From: Henricia sp. BOLD:AAB3569
Lineage: Eukaryota; Echinodermata; Asteroidea; Spinulosida; Echinasteridae
Direction: 5' to 3'
Length of the DNA: 64,000 nt
NCBI GenBank assembly: GCA_037783545.1
Contig: JBBELK010000298.1
Location: 2,790,001-2,854,000 of the forward strand
In this document: positions 10,939 to 24,100 of the stretch, one piece after another
Numbering within the stretch: the stretch's first letter is position 1
Layout of the letters: every line of letters begins with the position of its first letter
Notes under the pieces: generated by a model
Databases searched by the model: none
Seen by the model: only the letters and a program-made list of their open reading frames with translations
What the model was told of the DNA's origin: nothing
Translations under genes and position numbers: made by a program

Positions 10939-11262
10939 GGAGCGTGTGTGGTCTAGTGGGTATGAAGCGGGACTCCCAATCAGAGGTTGTGGGTTCAAGC
11001 CCTACTTCGACCAACGTGTCTGTGTCCTTGGGCAAGGCACTTAATCCCAGTTGCCTCGTCAACCCAAGCGATATTTGTGAAGCTGTTAAGGGGAATGCCA
11101 CAATCCAAGTGCTGATAGGGTTGTGCGCCTGACCAGCAGCCACCTAGTTGAAGCGAAATGGTTCTGGTGATTTCCTGATGGCAGCGGTAATAATTGGCAA
11201 CAGCGCCAGGAGCACCCCGCAGGGTGGACATGAGCGCTATATAAGAATCCACCATTATTATT
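10939..11262 (+). mobile_element. tRNA-derived SINE, family S1, full length
   Basis: The head contains tRNA-like promoter boxes: GTGTGGTCTAGTGGGTATGA (A box) and GGTTCAAGCCC (B box). The body reads TTGGGCAAGGCACTTAATCC, GCTGATAGGGTTGTGC and CACCCCGCAGGGTGGACATG, and the tail ends CCACCATTATTATTA. Copies: 14630-14935 (+), 22374-22705 (-), 1-375 (-, split). Transcription would be by RNA polymerase III. Mobilisation depends on an unseen LINE. Confidence 0.9.
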
Positions 11263-11357
11263 AAACACCATACTAGAGCGTCTATTTTGAATTTAACTCA
11301 TTGCTCAGATCCTGCATATTAGAAAATTAAGTTCAGGGCATTTTGATACCTTATAGG

Positions 11358-11792
11358 TTAAAGGTAGAACACATGATTGGTAAACCGTTACAAATAGTTT
11401 TATCCCCCTGTGTGATTGAATATATGCATGATTAAAACCAACCTGAGTAAAAATAAGCTCCGTACTTCTAACCTTTGAGAAAACGGTCAAAAAAAGCTTT
11501 CCAGTCACTTCGCCCAAAAACCACTTCGCCCTGAACCACTTCGCCCTGAACTACCGCCTGTGTATGAAGCTTCTGGGCGAAGTGGCTTTTGGGCGAAGTG
11601 GCTTTTGGGCGAAGTGAATTTTCGTCTCATGAGAAGAAAAGAAATTTTTACTCATTTTTCAAAGACTATAGCACTTCAGACAAAACCATTTCAGGGGAAG
11701 GTTTCTACCGTCATGTTTAAATTTTGTAAGTTATGTGTAAATCTGTTAACATTTCTGATTGTCGAGATACCAATCATTTGTTCTACCTTTAA
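11358..11792. mobile_element. TTAA-d MITE with CTTCGCCC repeats, copy 1
   Basis: TTAA flanks both ends (11358-11361 and 11789-11792). The ends carry a CATGATTGGTAAAC / GAGATACCAATCAT inverted pair. The middle is a palindrome of ACTTCGCCC units on the left and GGGCGAAGTGG units on the right, with CTCATGAG beside it. Copies at 17529-18047 (reverse) and 57988-58493 are also bounded by TTAA. Confidence 0.85.
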
Positions 11793-11966
11793 ACCAAACC
11801 AAAATTCCTTTTGTTTGGAATGTTGTCTGCACACAGATATTCATAGTCATCGGCAGTTTGTCAAAAAGAGCAATAATCCCCAAAGCAGGATGCGAAAATC
11901 ATTAGTTGTACAATTTACTTCACTGGTAACTACAGTCACGTTTGTCTTTTTTCTTTCTTCTTTCAG

Positions 11967-12102
11967 GAAGATGATAAAGAAATCGATCTCGCCGGATGGT
12001 GAGAGCGGCGACAAAGAGGAGGAAGGAGGAGAGGGAGATCGGCCCAAGAGACGAGGTCAGACTCCTGGCAAGACCAAGCCCAAGAAATGGCAGTATGATG
12101 CT
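11967..12102 (+). CDS. EIF4ENIF1: EIF4ENIF1 coding exon 1 (start codon exon)
   Basis: Acceptor TTCTTTCTTCTTTCAG, ATG at 11971, donor GCT|GTAAGT, ends in phase 0. It encodes a charged leader (MIKKSISPDGESGDKEEEGG and following) and finishes with KPKKWQYDA, where Y41 is the first residue of the eIF4E-binding motif. The first four bases are 5' UTR, so the exon is internal and a non-coding first exon lies upstream. Confidence 0.9.
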
Positions 12103-15100
12103 GTAAGTCCTGAATTTATATCAAATTTTTTTTTTAATAGGTTTAAGAAACTTAAATTCGTGTAATCCCCTTACCCTTCACGAAAGAATTCTCTGGGATC
12201 TTTTAAGTGCGTTACACAACACACTGGACCAACGGCTTTACATCCCTTCCGAAGGATGGAGCAATTGTGGTTGAGTGCCTTGCTCAAGGGCACGGGTACC
12301 GTGGTTGGGTATAGACTATCGAAAAGGGCAGTTTCTTGAGGACATGCATGGTTGCACATATTGTGCTTCCATTGTTGAACGGTTTAAGTAACAAAAGGTG
12401 CCCCACGAAATGGCGGCTATTCGATCTATTGAACCGGAAATATCAAGTCTTCACTTCAGCTGTGAGTCAACAACCCGCTGTGAGTAGGTGACAGTCACTG
12501 TTCCCATCAGTGACTCCTGCAGCTAATTTTAGTAATCCTTACACACTGCGTAAGCCCGCTTGCACAACTTTTTATTGCTTAAGCTGCGCAACATTCCTAT
12601 GATAATTACACGCAAGCCTATGGGGCTTAGGCCATTTCCAAAAGTTGCGCAAGCTACGAAATTTTTCGTGAAATCGGCTACAGGGCTTCAATTTTTGCTA
12701 AAAATCTACTACACCACATATTTGGGCTATTTCACAATAAGTGGTCATTTGGGTAAATTACAGTATAACCCATCCTGGATAACTTTATCAGTGCTAATAC
12801 ATGTTATGAGTGATTTTATGATGGGTAATGAAGGACAAGCTACAGAATTATTTTTACATAATTCTACGAGTTATTCGTTTTGAATTTCTCCATTTACATG
12901 CACTTTTAACACCATTTTGGAGTCTCATTTCAAGTTTTACATTAGTTTTAAGTGGAATCATTTGTTGATGATGCAATATTGTGGTGAATTTGGTGATCAG
13001 TCATGGAAATATAGTGTTCAACAATATTGTGAAACTTGGGTTGGTGTAATTCGGTCGAAAAATGTTAATTTTATGGACATTTCAAAATAAAGTGGATTTC
13101 CCGTTCAATAAAATATGTAATGTCCTCTCCAGGACAAGGTATTCATGACAATGGAATAGTTTGGAAATATGTACTCACAAGTATGTTTGTATCATCTACA
13201 GGACACATTTGATGGAGTAATTTGACAATTTGATCGTGGGAGAGATTTGAGTAAATATTATCAAGATCATATTCAGGGTTGTGGAAAATCCGTTAAAAAG
13301 TTGTCCTCTCCAGGACAGCAGTTAATTGTAATTAACATGTCAACCATGATTGAAATATTTTATGTTATGTTTGTAAAATTAACAGTACCATTCCTTCTAA
13401 CAGGACATTGCATGGCATTACCATTTCAACATTTAGTCTGGCCCTTATATTGTGATATTCTGTGTTTAACAAAATGTCCTCTCCAGACAACCAATTACGA
13501 ATCATTTTTTCATTGAAAAAAATAAACATGTTAATCATAATGCCACGCTCTGATATTTTAGGAATTATTAGTATACATCCTGAAGTTTTCAGATCAACAG
13601 AGTTTTTGTGAGTTGGACCAGTTTGAAATTTGACCCCCATTTGCCAGTGAGACTGAAAGTGTACACTTATTGTGAAATAGCCCTTTAACAAAATGTCCTG
13701 TCCAGACAACCAATTACGAATCATTATTTCATTGGAAAAAATAAACATGTTAATCATAATGCCACGCTCTGATATTTTAGGAATTATTAGTATACATCCT
13801 GAAGTTTTCAGATCAACAGAGTTTTTGTGAGTTGGACAAGTTTGAAATTTGACCCCCATTTGCCAGTGAGACTGAAAGTGTACACTTATTGTGAAATAGC
13901 CCATTTGCTAGACCACTGCAACTTTGGCACAATCAACTGACATGTGTACAAGGCCATAAAAATGACTTCTATTGGCCAGGCTGGCACATTGCGTTATGAA
14001 TTGCCCCTTAGATTGTTTTAAACCAACTACCAAATTGTCATCTTGTTCTCTTTTCAGGACGAGATGCGTAGCCTGCGGAATAGCCCAGCCACCAAGAGAA
14101 GGCCGCTGTGCTTGGCGCTGGAATACTGCGAGTAAGTATACAAACTCAGAACGTATCATGTGCTGTTGCGCCATTGCGAAAATCATATAAAGGCTGAAAG
14201 TAGGCGCTGAGCATGTTGGGAGCCAAAAGTGATGTTCACTTTAATAAAATGTTCTTTATAAGGCCAAAAAAAAACAAAAATTATGTTTAGCGTTGGTGCG
14301 CGTGTCACTTTCAATCCTGCGCATCAAAGCTTTTTTTATTTTAAAAACACAAAATAAATATCATTAGCGCACTTGTCACTCTCAATCCTGCCTGTCAAAG
14401 GTGTTTTTGTGTTTGTTTGTTTGGTTTTTTTTTCAGTGTTTCGATTAAAAGCATGCCTGTTGGCTTCATGTCAACTTGACTTTATTGCTTGGAATCCACT
14501 TAACCAAAAAAAAAAAGCGAAAATAAAAGTTGTGTCACTGCATCATTTTGGGAGACTTCAACCTACACTAAACATAGTTTTTTTTTTTTAGGCCTAAAAG
14601 TTTGTTACAGGAACTTTCCATAGAATTAAAAAGTTTGAGAGCATGTGTGATAGATCGAGGGGTTATGGGTTCGAGCCACACTTGTGCCAACGTGTTTGTG
14701 TTAGTGGGCAAGACGCTTAAGCTCGACATACCTCGTCAACCCAAGCGATATTTGGGGAGCTGTTAGGGAGAATGCCACAATCCAAGTGCTGATAGGGTTG
14801 TACACTTTGGCCAGGTAGCCACCTAGTTTGAGTGAAATGGTTCTGGTGATTCCCTGATGGCAGTGGTAATAATGGAGTGCCCTGTAGGGTAAACACGTGC
14901 GCTATACACGAATCCGCCATTATTATTATTATAGATTTATTATAGATGGGTCCTTCTTTTTTTTCTTCTTTCTTGCAGTGAGAATGGTACGTGGGATCCA
15001 GAGAAGTGGCACGGGGCACTACTTGGGAAGAGGTCACGCGGCCCCTCGCCTCTGACCCTGCAGGAGGTGGCTCGAGAAAGGAAGAAATTTCCAGGTATGG

Positions 15101-18100
15101 AGATACTCAATGAATCTTGTTTAGCAAATGTTGTAGAATGTGACAATGTAGAATGTGGCTTTTTATCTCCCAGTGTTAACTAAAATAAAAAAGTTTCAGA
15201 GGTGTAATATTCCTTGTTTTAGCAGCAATATTAAAAAAAATCACATACATTGTACTCGCAAAGATTATTGACGCAGGTTAAAATATTCTACCTTTTTGGC
15301 ATTACAGCGAGAAAGGAAGTGGTTACAATTAAAGGCACAGGCCTGTCAGCAATGCGCGCGCGCGAAATTAGTGACATTAAATACGCAGCTCCATGCCTTT
15401 GCTATGGAGCTGCGTATTTTGTGGCACGAATTTGGCGCGCGCGCATTGCTGACGAGCCTGTGCCTTTAAGTATGTCTTGAGGTAGACGTAAAGTGCACCC
15501 GTTACCCCCCCCCCGCCCCAGGTGACGTCAAAGATCGCCTAAAAGACGACAAAGACGGCATCATCCTGAGCCCCCAGCGTCGCAGCTTCGGTCACGGCTG
15601 CAGCGTCGCGGCCAATACCACGCCGACCTCGCACAGCACCACCCTCCCCACGCACCTGGGCCCCAACTTCATAGAGCGCGGCGACGGGAAAGACAACGTG
15701 CCCCGCACTGCGCCGACACGACGCATCGGTAGTGGACGCATCATCACGCGCAACCGATCGTTGGACCAGGAGGAGGCGGAGCGTAGGGACGGAGGGGCGA
15801 GGATGTATGATGACAGGAGCAGCCAGAGGACGTACAACAGAAGCTACAGTAACGCAGACAGATCATGTGAGTTTTGTTACAAAGTTTCCTCAAACTGTTC
15901 CTAGTGCTCAGATTGTAACATTGTATAGTTGTATTGATTGCTTTCCGGTGACGTCACGCCTTTCATCCACCATTTTGGTTGTCATTTTTCATGACCCACG
16001 TGGCCCGAGTGATAACCGGCAAAAAGAGCAAGAAAAGCGCATTGGTTGCACTTGTTACTTAACATTGCTTTATGTTCTTGCGCCATGGCTGTTGTATAGA
16101 TAAAGATGAAAATGTATTTCTTCAGGCTATAAATTGTGATCAAGTAAAAGCACTTTTGTTTTTACAAGCTGAGTGCATGCTCAATAATTTGAACGTATCG
16201 CATCGCGCGTGTGCGGCATCTTCGAATGAAAATACGCTGGTGAGTATTTTTTACGCGTGTTCATGTGCATCTATTGGCGTGCGCATTTGTACGCACGTGA
16301 CCATTGACACCCAAACATTCCCGGATGTTTCTACGTCACAGAAAGCAATCAATACTATGTTCTTTCCTTTATGGAGCTGTTTTGGAGCCGTTTGTCTCCA
16401 AAAGGATTACTAGCTAAAAAGTCACTAATCTGTATGCTCGCTTTTTTTTCTATTCTATACAGCTCTATAGGAACATATTTGGCACTAAGCACATAGGCTG
16501 CATGTGCGAACAATAAGGCTGTGTTTGGGCGTGTACTCGTGTTAACACGAGTATACTTCTGCGCGCGCGAACGGCAAGATTAATGACACTCGGGTCAGTG
16601 AGAGTATGCTCTCGCTACTCCCCAACAAATGGGGAGTGTGCTCTTACTCCTGGCGAGTGTCATGTGACTTGTACGAAGATGGCAGAATATGGGTAGGATT
16701 TTTGGTGAATTTGCTCAACGTGTCAACTGGATAACTGAAACAACAACTCACTAAGGTTTGTTTTACACGGTATCAAAGGTTCTCACGACTTGCGGTCTGT
16801 ATTTTCATCAGTTTTTTGTGAGCAATGAAACGGCGTTTTTTGTGTAGTCATGGCAAGAGACGGCCATTTTTACTGATGGCCATTCGCGCATGTGGACTGC
16901 GGACTTGCCGTTCGCATAATGTGACCCAAGTGCAATGCGCACGCCTTACTCCGGAGTAGCGAGAACTGCACGCCCGAATGCAGCCAATGGTTCCATTTCT
17001 TATCGCAATGTATATTGGTTATGATCAATTCATTACAGCTATGAGCACAATCTGACAATAAAAATAGCTTTCATAAATTGTTGCTCTTTTCATTTCTTTT
17101 TTGAAATTAACTTTTTGTTGCTCAAGTCTTTTAGAAGAAGTGTACATATTAGCCTATTATTGAATGGTGGAAACCATCACTTAAAGGCCCTATGTATCAT
17201 TTGCAAGATAAAACTTTTTACAGTTTCATGGAATAAGAGTGTAACATATCTAAGGAAGAATGTTGGTAAACTAGCCTGAAGATATTTTAGATGCATCAAT
17301 GCTTCAGAAAACTTGAAAATCTATATATGGATCTTGTGAACGAGTGAATGGTAAAAAAGTCCTGTGCACGGGACTTTTTTTGAAAACCACCATTGGTTGT
17401 CAATTTCCAGCATGAAATACTATTTTGGACGGAAATGAATTCATGTGGTATTTTTTACCATTGCTATGAGCACTTTGAGTAAGGTTTTTCTTAAAAATGT
17501 GGGTCATTGCAAATGATACAATGGGCCTTTAAAGGCAGTATACATCATTGGTAATCTCGAAAATCAGAAATGTTCACAGATTTACCCCTAACTTACACAA
17601 TATAAACATGATGACCGTAGAAAACTTCCCCTGAAATGGTTTTGTCTGAAGTGCTATAGTCTTTGAGAAATGAGTAAAACAATTGGTTTTCGTCTCATGA
17701 GACGAAAATTCAATTCGCCCCAAAACCATTTCGCCCAAGTGACATTTCACCTCAAACCACTTCCCCCGAGTGCCATTTCGCCCTAAATTACTTCGTCCAA
17801 ACACTACATCGCCCAAATGCCACTTCGCCCAAAAACCACTTCGTGCACAGGCCATGGTTCAGGGCGAAATGGTTCAGGGCGAAGTGGTTTTAGGGCAAAA
17901 TGACTGCAAACCCTTTTTTACTGTTTTCTCAAAATTAGACAAAGTACGGAGCTGGTTTTTGCTCAGGTTGGTTTTAATCATGCATATCTTCAATCACACA
18001 GGGGAATAAAACTGTAACAGTTTACCAATCATGTATACTATCTTTAACCCTAACATTCCCCAGTCCACAAATGTTGAGGATTTGGAAGATTAACAAGGAT

Positions 18101-21100
18101 TCATGTTGTAGAATTTACCACTGCGTTGCTCTTCAGCATTTTTACTCAATTTCTTGACCCTGGTAATGTAGGGAGAGCCCCCAGACATGAAGCTGCACCA
18201 GAGTGGTTCACTGAGGGCCCAGACAGTCAGTCGGACACCATCGTACTGCGTGGCTTCGGCAGTAAGTTAGACGATGACAGTGGCAGTGAAAATGAAGAAA
18301 AGGATAGAGGTTAGTGAAGAAGTAGCAGGTAGTGTCTGCTCACCGTGACATGAAAATTGCTTGTTGATCCAACATCAAGGACAGTGTTTGTTGCTTATAG
18401 TGCTAATAAAGCGATTTCTGAAACAGTGTGAAATTTTCTTCTTTCAAATGATTAACGACCCTGCTGAAAAGTACTTTGTAAAGGCGGATTCATACTTCAT
18501 GCAAAAGCGAACGCGAATGCGAATTTGACGTCACATCGAATGTTTCGCACAGCGAATTCGCAAAAAGTTGAACTACACTAGACCAAGAAAGTTCTGTCAC
18601 CAGTAAGACATTTGTAGATATTTATTATGAAATTGGATTTAATGTAGGAAAATAATACATCAAATTTTAGCTGAACATATCACTCAAAGGAATACAGCTC
18701 AACGGAGTCCATGATGGCAAGCTTCACGGAACAGGAATGCAACAAAGGAGTGTGGGGTCAGAATGAAAAACACAAAAAAACAACGATGTCAACTTTATTG
18801 CACTCAAGCAAGGGGAGTTACAGTTCAGTATTTTGCTTCCACCATACCTAATGCAATGGCACGATTCAGATTGGACAATTTAACCATTTTGATTTTGATG
18901 TTTTTGGCTAGACATTGATAAATCCAAACTCACTTAAACATTTCCTAATTGTCTACACACAAATTGCCCAAATCACAAGTTGCATTGTTATTTGGTGTTT
19001 TTCATTCTGACCCCACACTTCTTTGTTGCATTCCTGTTCCGTGAAGCTTGCCATCATGATCTCTCTTCAGCTCTATTCCTTTGAGGGATATGTTCAGCTA
19101 AAATTTGATATATTATTTTCCTACATTAAATCCAATTTAATAATAAATATCTATAAATGTCTTACTGGTGACAGAACTTTTTTGGTCGAGTGTAGTTTCA
19201 ACTTGCGCGAATGTTTGACGTCAAATTGACGTGAGATTCGCATTCGCGTTCGCTTTCGTGTGAAGTATGAACCGGGCTTAACATTACTACTTCTCAAATA
19301 GTATGGTGTTACAGTACACTGGTTCAAAATCGCTTGAAATTTTGGTTGACAGTTCAAGTGCAAGGCCGTGGCTATAGCCATCATCGGGGGGCAAGGGGGT
19401 AAAAAACACATTGTATCATTTACAAAGAACCAACATTTAGGTTGTTAGTATATTTTAAAAACTATTGCTTGGACAAAACAAATTCCACTTCCTATTTCCC
19501 CCACCAGTCCCAAGTCGTTCTACTTCACGTCGCAATGACAGCTCGACAGGTTCCGCTTCACCGGACATGACATATGAAGTCCTCGACGACTCCCACAACT
19601 CACCGACTGCCACGCCCAACAAAGAATTTGACATCAACGATTTCTTCAAATTTGCAGACCAGATCCCAATGCCTGTGAGTAACCATTTGGTTTTTTTAGT
19701 CTGAGGTCTCTGGTTCAAATCCCGATAAGGCCATTACAATTTTTCTCTCATCTCAAGATTTGTTGTTTCATTTTGGTGGTGATTGGGCACCATACCAGAT
19801 ATCGAGTTGCGCCCCCATGCAACACCGAGAGAAAAATTGGGTTTATAGGGAAAACCTGAGGGAGTACACCACTGTGCCTTATAGCTCAGCTGGCAGAGCA
19901 TTTGCCCAGTGAGTCAGTTACAACTTACGATTTAAGCGTAGTTTGTGCAATTGTTTCAGCCAATGACGAACCAGTATTGTGACATAATTATAGAATGCAT
20001 AGCTTCAAATGTGGGGTTTAAATATGGCTTGGGTGTAGTTTATAAAATTTCGTGTCCAAAGTGTGTGCCCCCCGTGGCAATGTTTCAAATTGCAATGTTG
20101 GCATCTCCGGTCAGTGGTATCGGGTTGGAATCCCGATAAGGCCCAGGTTGCAAGTTTGTTCTCGTTTCAAGATTGGTTGTTTCATTTCGATGGTGATTGG
20201 GCACCATACCATGTTTATTTGTTTTACATATTGTCCAGATTTTTGGATGTTTAACTTTTTTTAAATTTTTTACGATGCCCGTGCTTGTACATTTCATTCA
20301 TGCACTGCAAACATGTTAATGAGCATTGAAAATACGCCCTCTGTTGACTGTTTTTTTGCGTAAACATTCTAGTCGTCCAGTGCCATGAAACTATACCGTG
20401 TGCATCCACTGTGTGCCAAGAAACGATGGTTGACTGGCTTGATATGTCATTGGCTAGCCTGTTTTCATCTACGATATTGCTGATAACTCATTTTAATATT
20501 TTTGTTGTCCACTTTCATAATATTGTACATAATATGGTACTTATTTGAAGCTAAATTTATTTCCGAGTTTGTTTTTACTAAGCATAACCATTTTGGAAAC
20601 GCTTCGGAACCGTTACCCAACAAATTCAGATTTAAACGGTATTTTGGCAGCCAGATGTGCAATGTACAATACTTTTTTCCCCCCTAATATTCTCCATGTG
20701 CGAATCATCTTCAGATGGTCGGAAGTCCTGACGAAACGGAACAAGCAGGCAAGAGTCGTTTCAGTCACCTTTTCACATCGACGGCAAACCGCAGCAGAAG
20801 TAGCAGCACTAGCCACAGTAACAGTAGAAAATCATCACTGCATGACGATGAGCTGGATTTCTTGAATGGTAACATCTTTTACTCGTCACCACTCCCCAAA
20901 AACTTGGCTTTAAAGGCAATATACATCATTGGTAATCTCGAAAATCAGAAATTCGCAGAATCGTTCAAAAACAGATCATCTACAGGGCCTTTAACCAGGC
21001 GCAGCAGTCCATCTCTAATGTCCCCAGCGTCCGTCTTCACACCCATCAAGCCCATTGTTGATCACCAGGGGCGAATTTCATAGAGCTGCTTAAACATGAA

Positions 21101-24100
21101 AAACCTTGCTTGATAAAATGAGGTTACCAGCAACATTTTCATGTGATTGTCATGGTAATGAAACAGTCCTCTAACACTGGTCATACACTATTTCTATCAC
21201 ATGAGGATTTCACATTCTCTACTAAAAAAGAGTTTTTTTGTACTTAATTTTTGTGCTTAAACACCTATATGAAATTGGCCCTACATGTAGGCTGCAACCC
21301 ATCACCACTATCGCCATCACCAAACAAGCTTTATATAATAATAAATGATCTTGTTGTTACAGAGTTGACGGGTCGCAGCAGCCCATCTCTCATGTCCCCA
21401 GCGTCCGTCTTCACACCCATCAAGCCCATGGGTGATCAGCATGACGCTACATACCACCATCATCACCACCACCACCATCACCATCATGAGGTCACGCCTA
21501 ACCAGCAACCGCAGCAGTCACTGCTGCACATGCTGCAGGGCGGTCAGGGCAGACCGATGCAGCCACGGCAGCAGCAGAATCAACCGAGTAAGTGCAGGGG
21601 CAATAAAATCAACTAATAACCATGGGTTTATGACCAGTAACCATTTTCATAAAACATATGGGTCATTCCATGAAGTTGAGGAACACCGTTTCCGTGTTAC
21701 ATCCACAACCATTTGTACTTTTGTTTTCCCTTGATAACCCCATGAATCAATACTATTCAGAAATTTAAGCTGTTGGATGAGAGAAATTTAAAACATTCAT
21801 TACTTGTAACAAAATCCTCATGGATTTAAATTTATAAGTCAACTAAATAGAATTTTGTTCAAATGTAGGTGTGACATTTGGTGCTTTTTAGCATATTTTC
21901 TTGAATCACAAAGGAATTTAAGCTAGAATCCTTTAAACAGTTTACCAATCATGTATACTATCTTTAAATCTAGAAACAATTGAGAATACACTTATTGTTT
22001 TTCTTGTCAGCCATGGCAGTCCCAGTCAAGAGCCTCGCAGAAATTGAAGCAGGCCTAAAGCACGCAACCCTGCTATCCACGCCAGGTCGCTCTGCCACCC
22101 CTCCCCCTGGCATACCCATGGGCAGGCCATCACCCAGCCCCGTTCCCCTAGGAGGGGGCAGTGGTGGCAACATGAACCAGCTGTTTGCTATGATGGGTAG
22201 TGGTGTGCAGAGTAGGGAAGAGCAGACTGCGTTTAAGCGGTTGGTTTCCAGCATGAGGGCATCGGGGAACCTGCCAGCTAGTAAAATTGTAAGTTGGCAT
22301 TCTAATTAACCCAGAAGCACTCACTGGAAACGAGTAGTGCCTTAAATTTTACTCCTCAGAGCATTTGGTAATAATAATAATGATAATGGTGGATTCTTAT
22401 ATAGCGCACATGTCCACCCTGCGGGGTGCTCCTGGCGCTGTTGCCATTATTATTATCGCTGCAATCAGGGAATCACCAGAACTATTTCGCTTTAACTAGG
22501 TGGCTGCTGGCCAGGCGCTCAACCCTATCAGCAGTTAGATTGTGGCATTCCCCTTAACAGCTTCCCAAATATAGCTTGGGTTGACGAGGCAACTGGGATT
22601 AAATGCCTTGCCCAGGGACACAGACACGTTGGTCAAAGTGGGGCTTGAACCCACAACCTCTGACTGGGAGTTCCGCTTCATACCCACTAGACCACACGCG
22701 CTCCATAATATTACCCTAATATTACCCAAATATTAAATAAACTAGTCCAAAGTTATTTTCAAAAATTAACAAATTTCAACTTTTTAATGAACCCTTTGAC
22801 ACACTTTTAGCTGGTTTTTTTTCAGCTATAGACGTGTACTGTGGTGTGTTTTACATTTTTATATCCATGTATTTGCCTGCTGAACCCCTATATAAGGGCC
22901 ACTTGTTTATTCTGGCCACATTTTGTCAGTCACTTGGGTGGCCACTATGAGTCTTTCCACGGTAAAGGGGGCATTTTGACAACACGGACCATATTTTTCA
23001 GAAAATAACCTTTGTCTGGTCTCAAAATCAAAGAAATAAGTTTCAGTTGTTCTAAAGAGATAAGTTCGGCCCAAAAAGGATTACATATAGTGTGACAACA
23101 TGCCTTTCTAAAAACCCTGTGTACAAATTTCCAATACATGTATACGCTCGTAACCGGGACGGCCTAAAATGTAACAAGAGTCCGTCTGGAAAATTGTACA
23201 CAGGGTTTTTAGAAAGGCATATTGTCACACTATTTGTAGCCCTTTTTGGGCCTAAGTTATCTCTTCAGAACAACTTAAACTTATTTCTTTTATTTTGAGA
23301 CCAGACAAAAGTATTTTCTAGAAAATATGGTCTGTGTTGCCAAAATGCCCCCTTTACTGTGGAAAGACCCATGGGTCTCTCTATAAATTAGGGGTCCATA
23401 AGTGACATTTAGTGTCCCCCCGTTACACCTGATGTGTGTTATTTTTCGTACAAAAATCATTAAAATGGCTTTTAAACCATTTGTATGAATTGTACTCTAT
23501 GTACTCACTCTTTGAGATGGAAAGTATTTAAAGAATTTGGGATAAAAGACGGGTGACGAAATACAACAGCTCAGCATCTGAAACGAGACTGCCAGTGCTA
23601 ATTTTTAAAATTTGTCAGTAAATCATTTCTTTATCTTCTAATTTTTCAGCCTCACCCAGCAGAGGGTCGTTCCCTCTCTCCCATCGAAGTCCAGCTTTTC
23701 CGCCAGCGCATGACACCCTCGCCCCAACCCCTAACCCAGCAGCAGCCTATGTACGGTCCAGGCCAACCCTCCCCACGCCACCACGGTCTAAGCAGCCCCA
23801 GGGACCCTATGGGTGGCATGATGGGCGACGGTCAGCATGGCATGATGATGGGGAACCAAGGAAGACGGCTACCAGGGCAGGGTGTGCCGCCTATGCTGCT
23901 TGTACCGGATATTGTCAATAGGTAAGGAGCTAAACTAGTAAAAACCAGGGCTGCGTTCCACATACCCGAACGTTTGCAAACGTTTGCAACGTTGGCCAAC
24001 AATTTCGAGTGGAATGCATTGTGCGCCACCAACGTTGGCCAACGAACTTTTGTTTTTTTCGCGATGTTCGCGAGTCATTTCAAAATGGCAAACTCAACAT

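Noticed and set aside
11560-11966. Upstream extension of EIF4ENIF1 exon 1 to an ATG at 11560
   Set aside because: The extension is a TTAA-d MITE followed by a polypyrimidine tract and a CAG acceptor, so it is intron.
13365-13904. 179-codon reverse-strand frame with an internal repeat
   Set aside because: It only follows the 217-bp direct duplication inside a MITE and crosses its TIRs.
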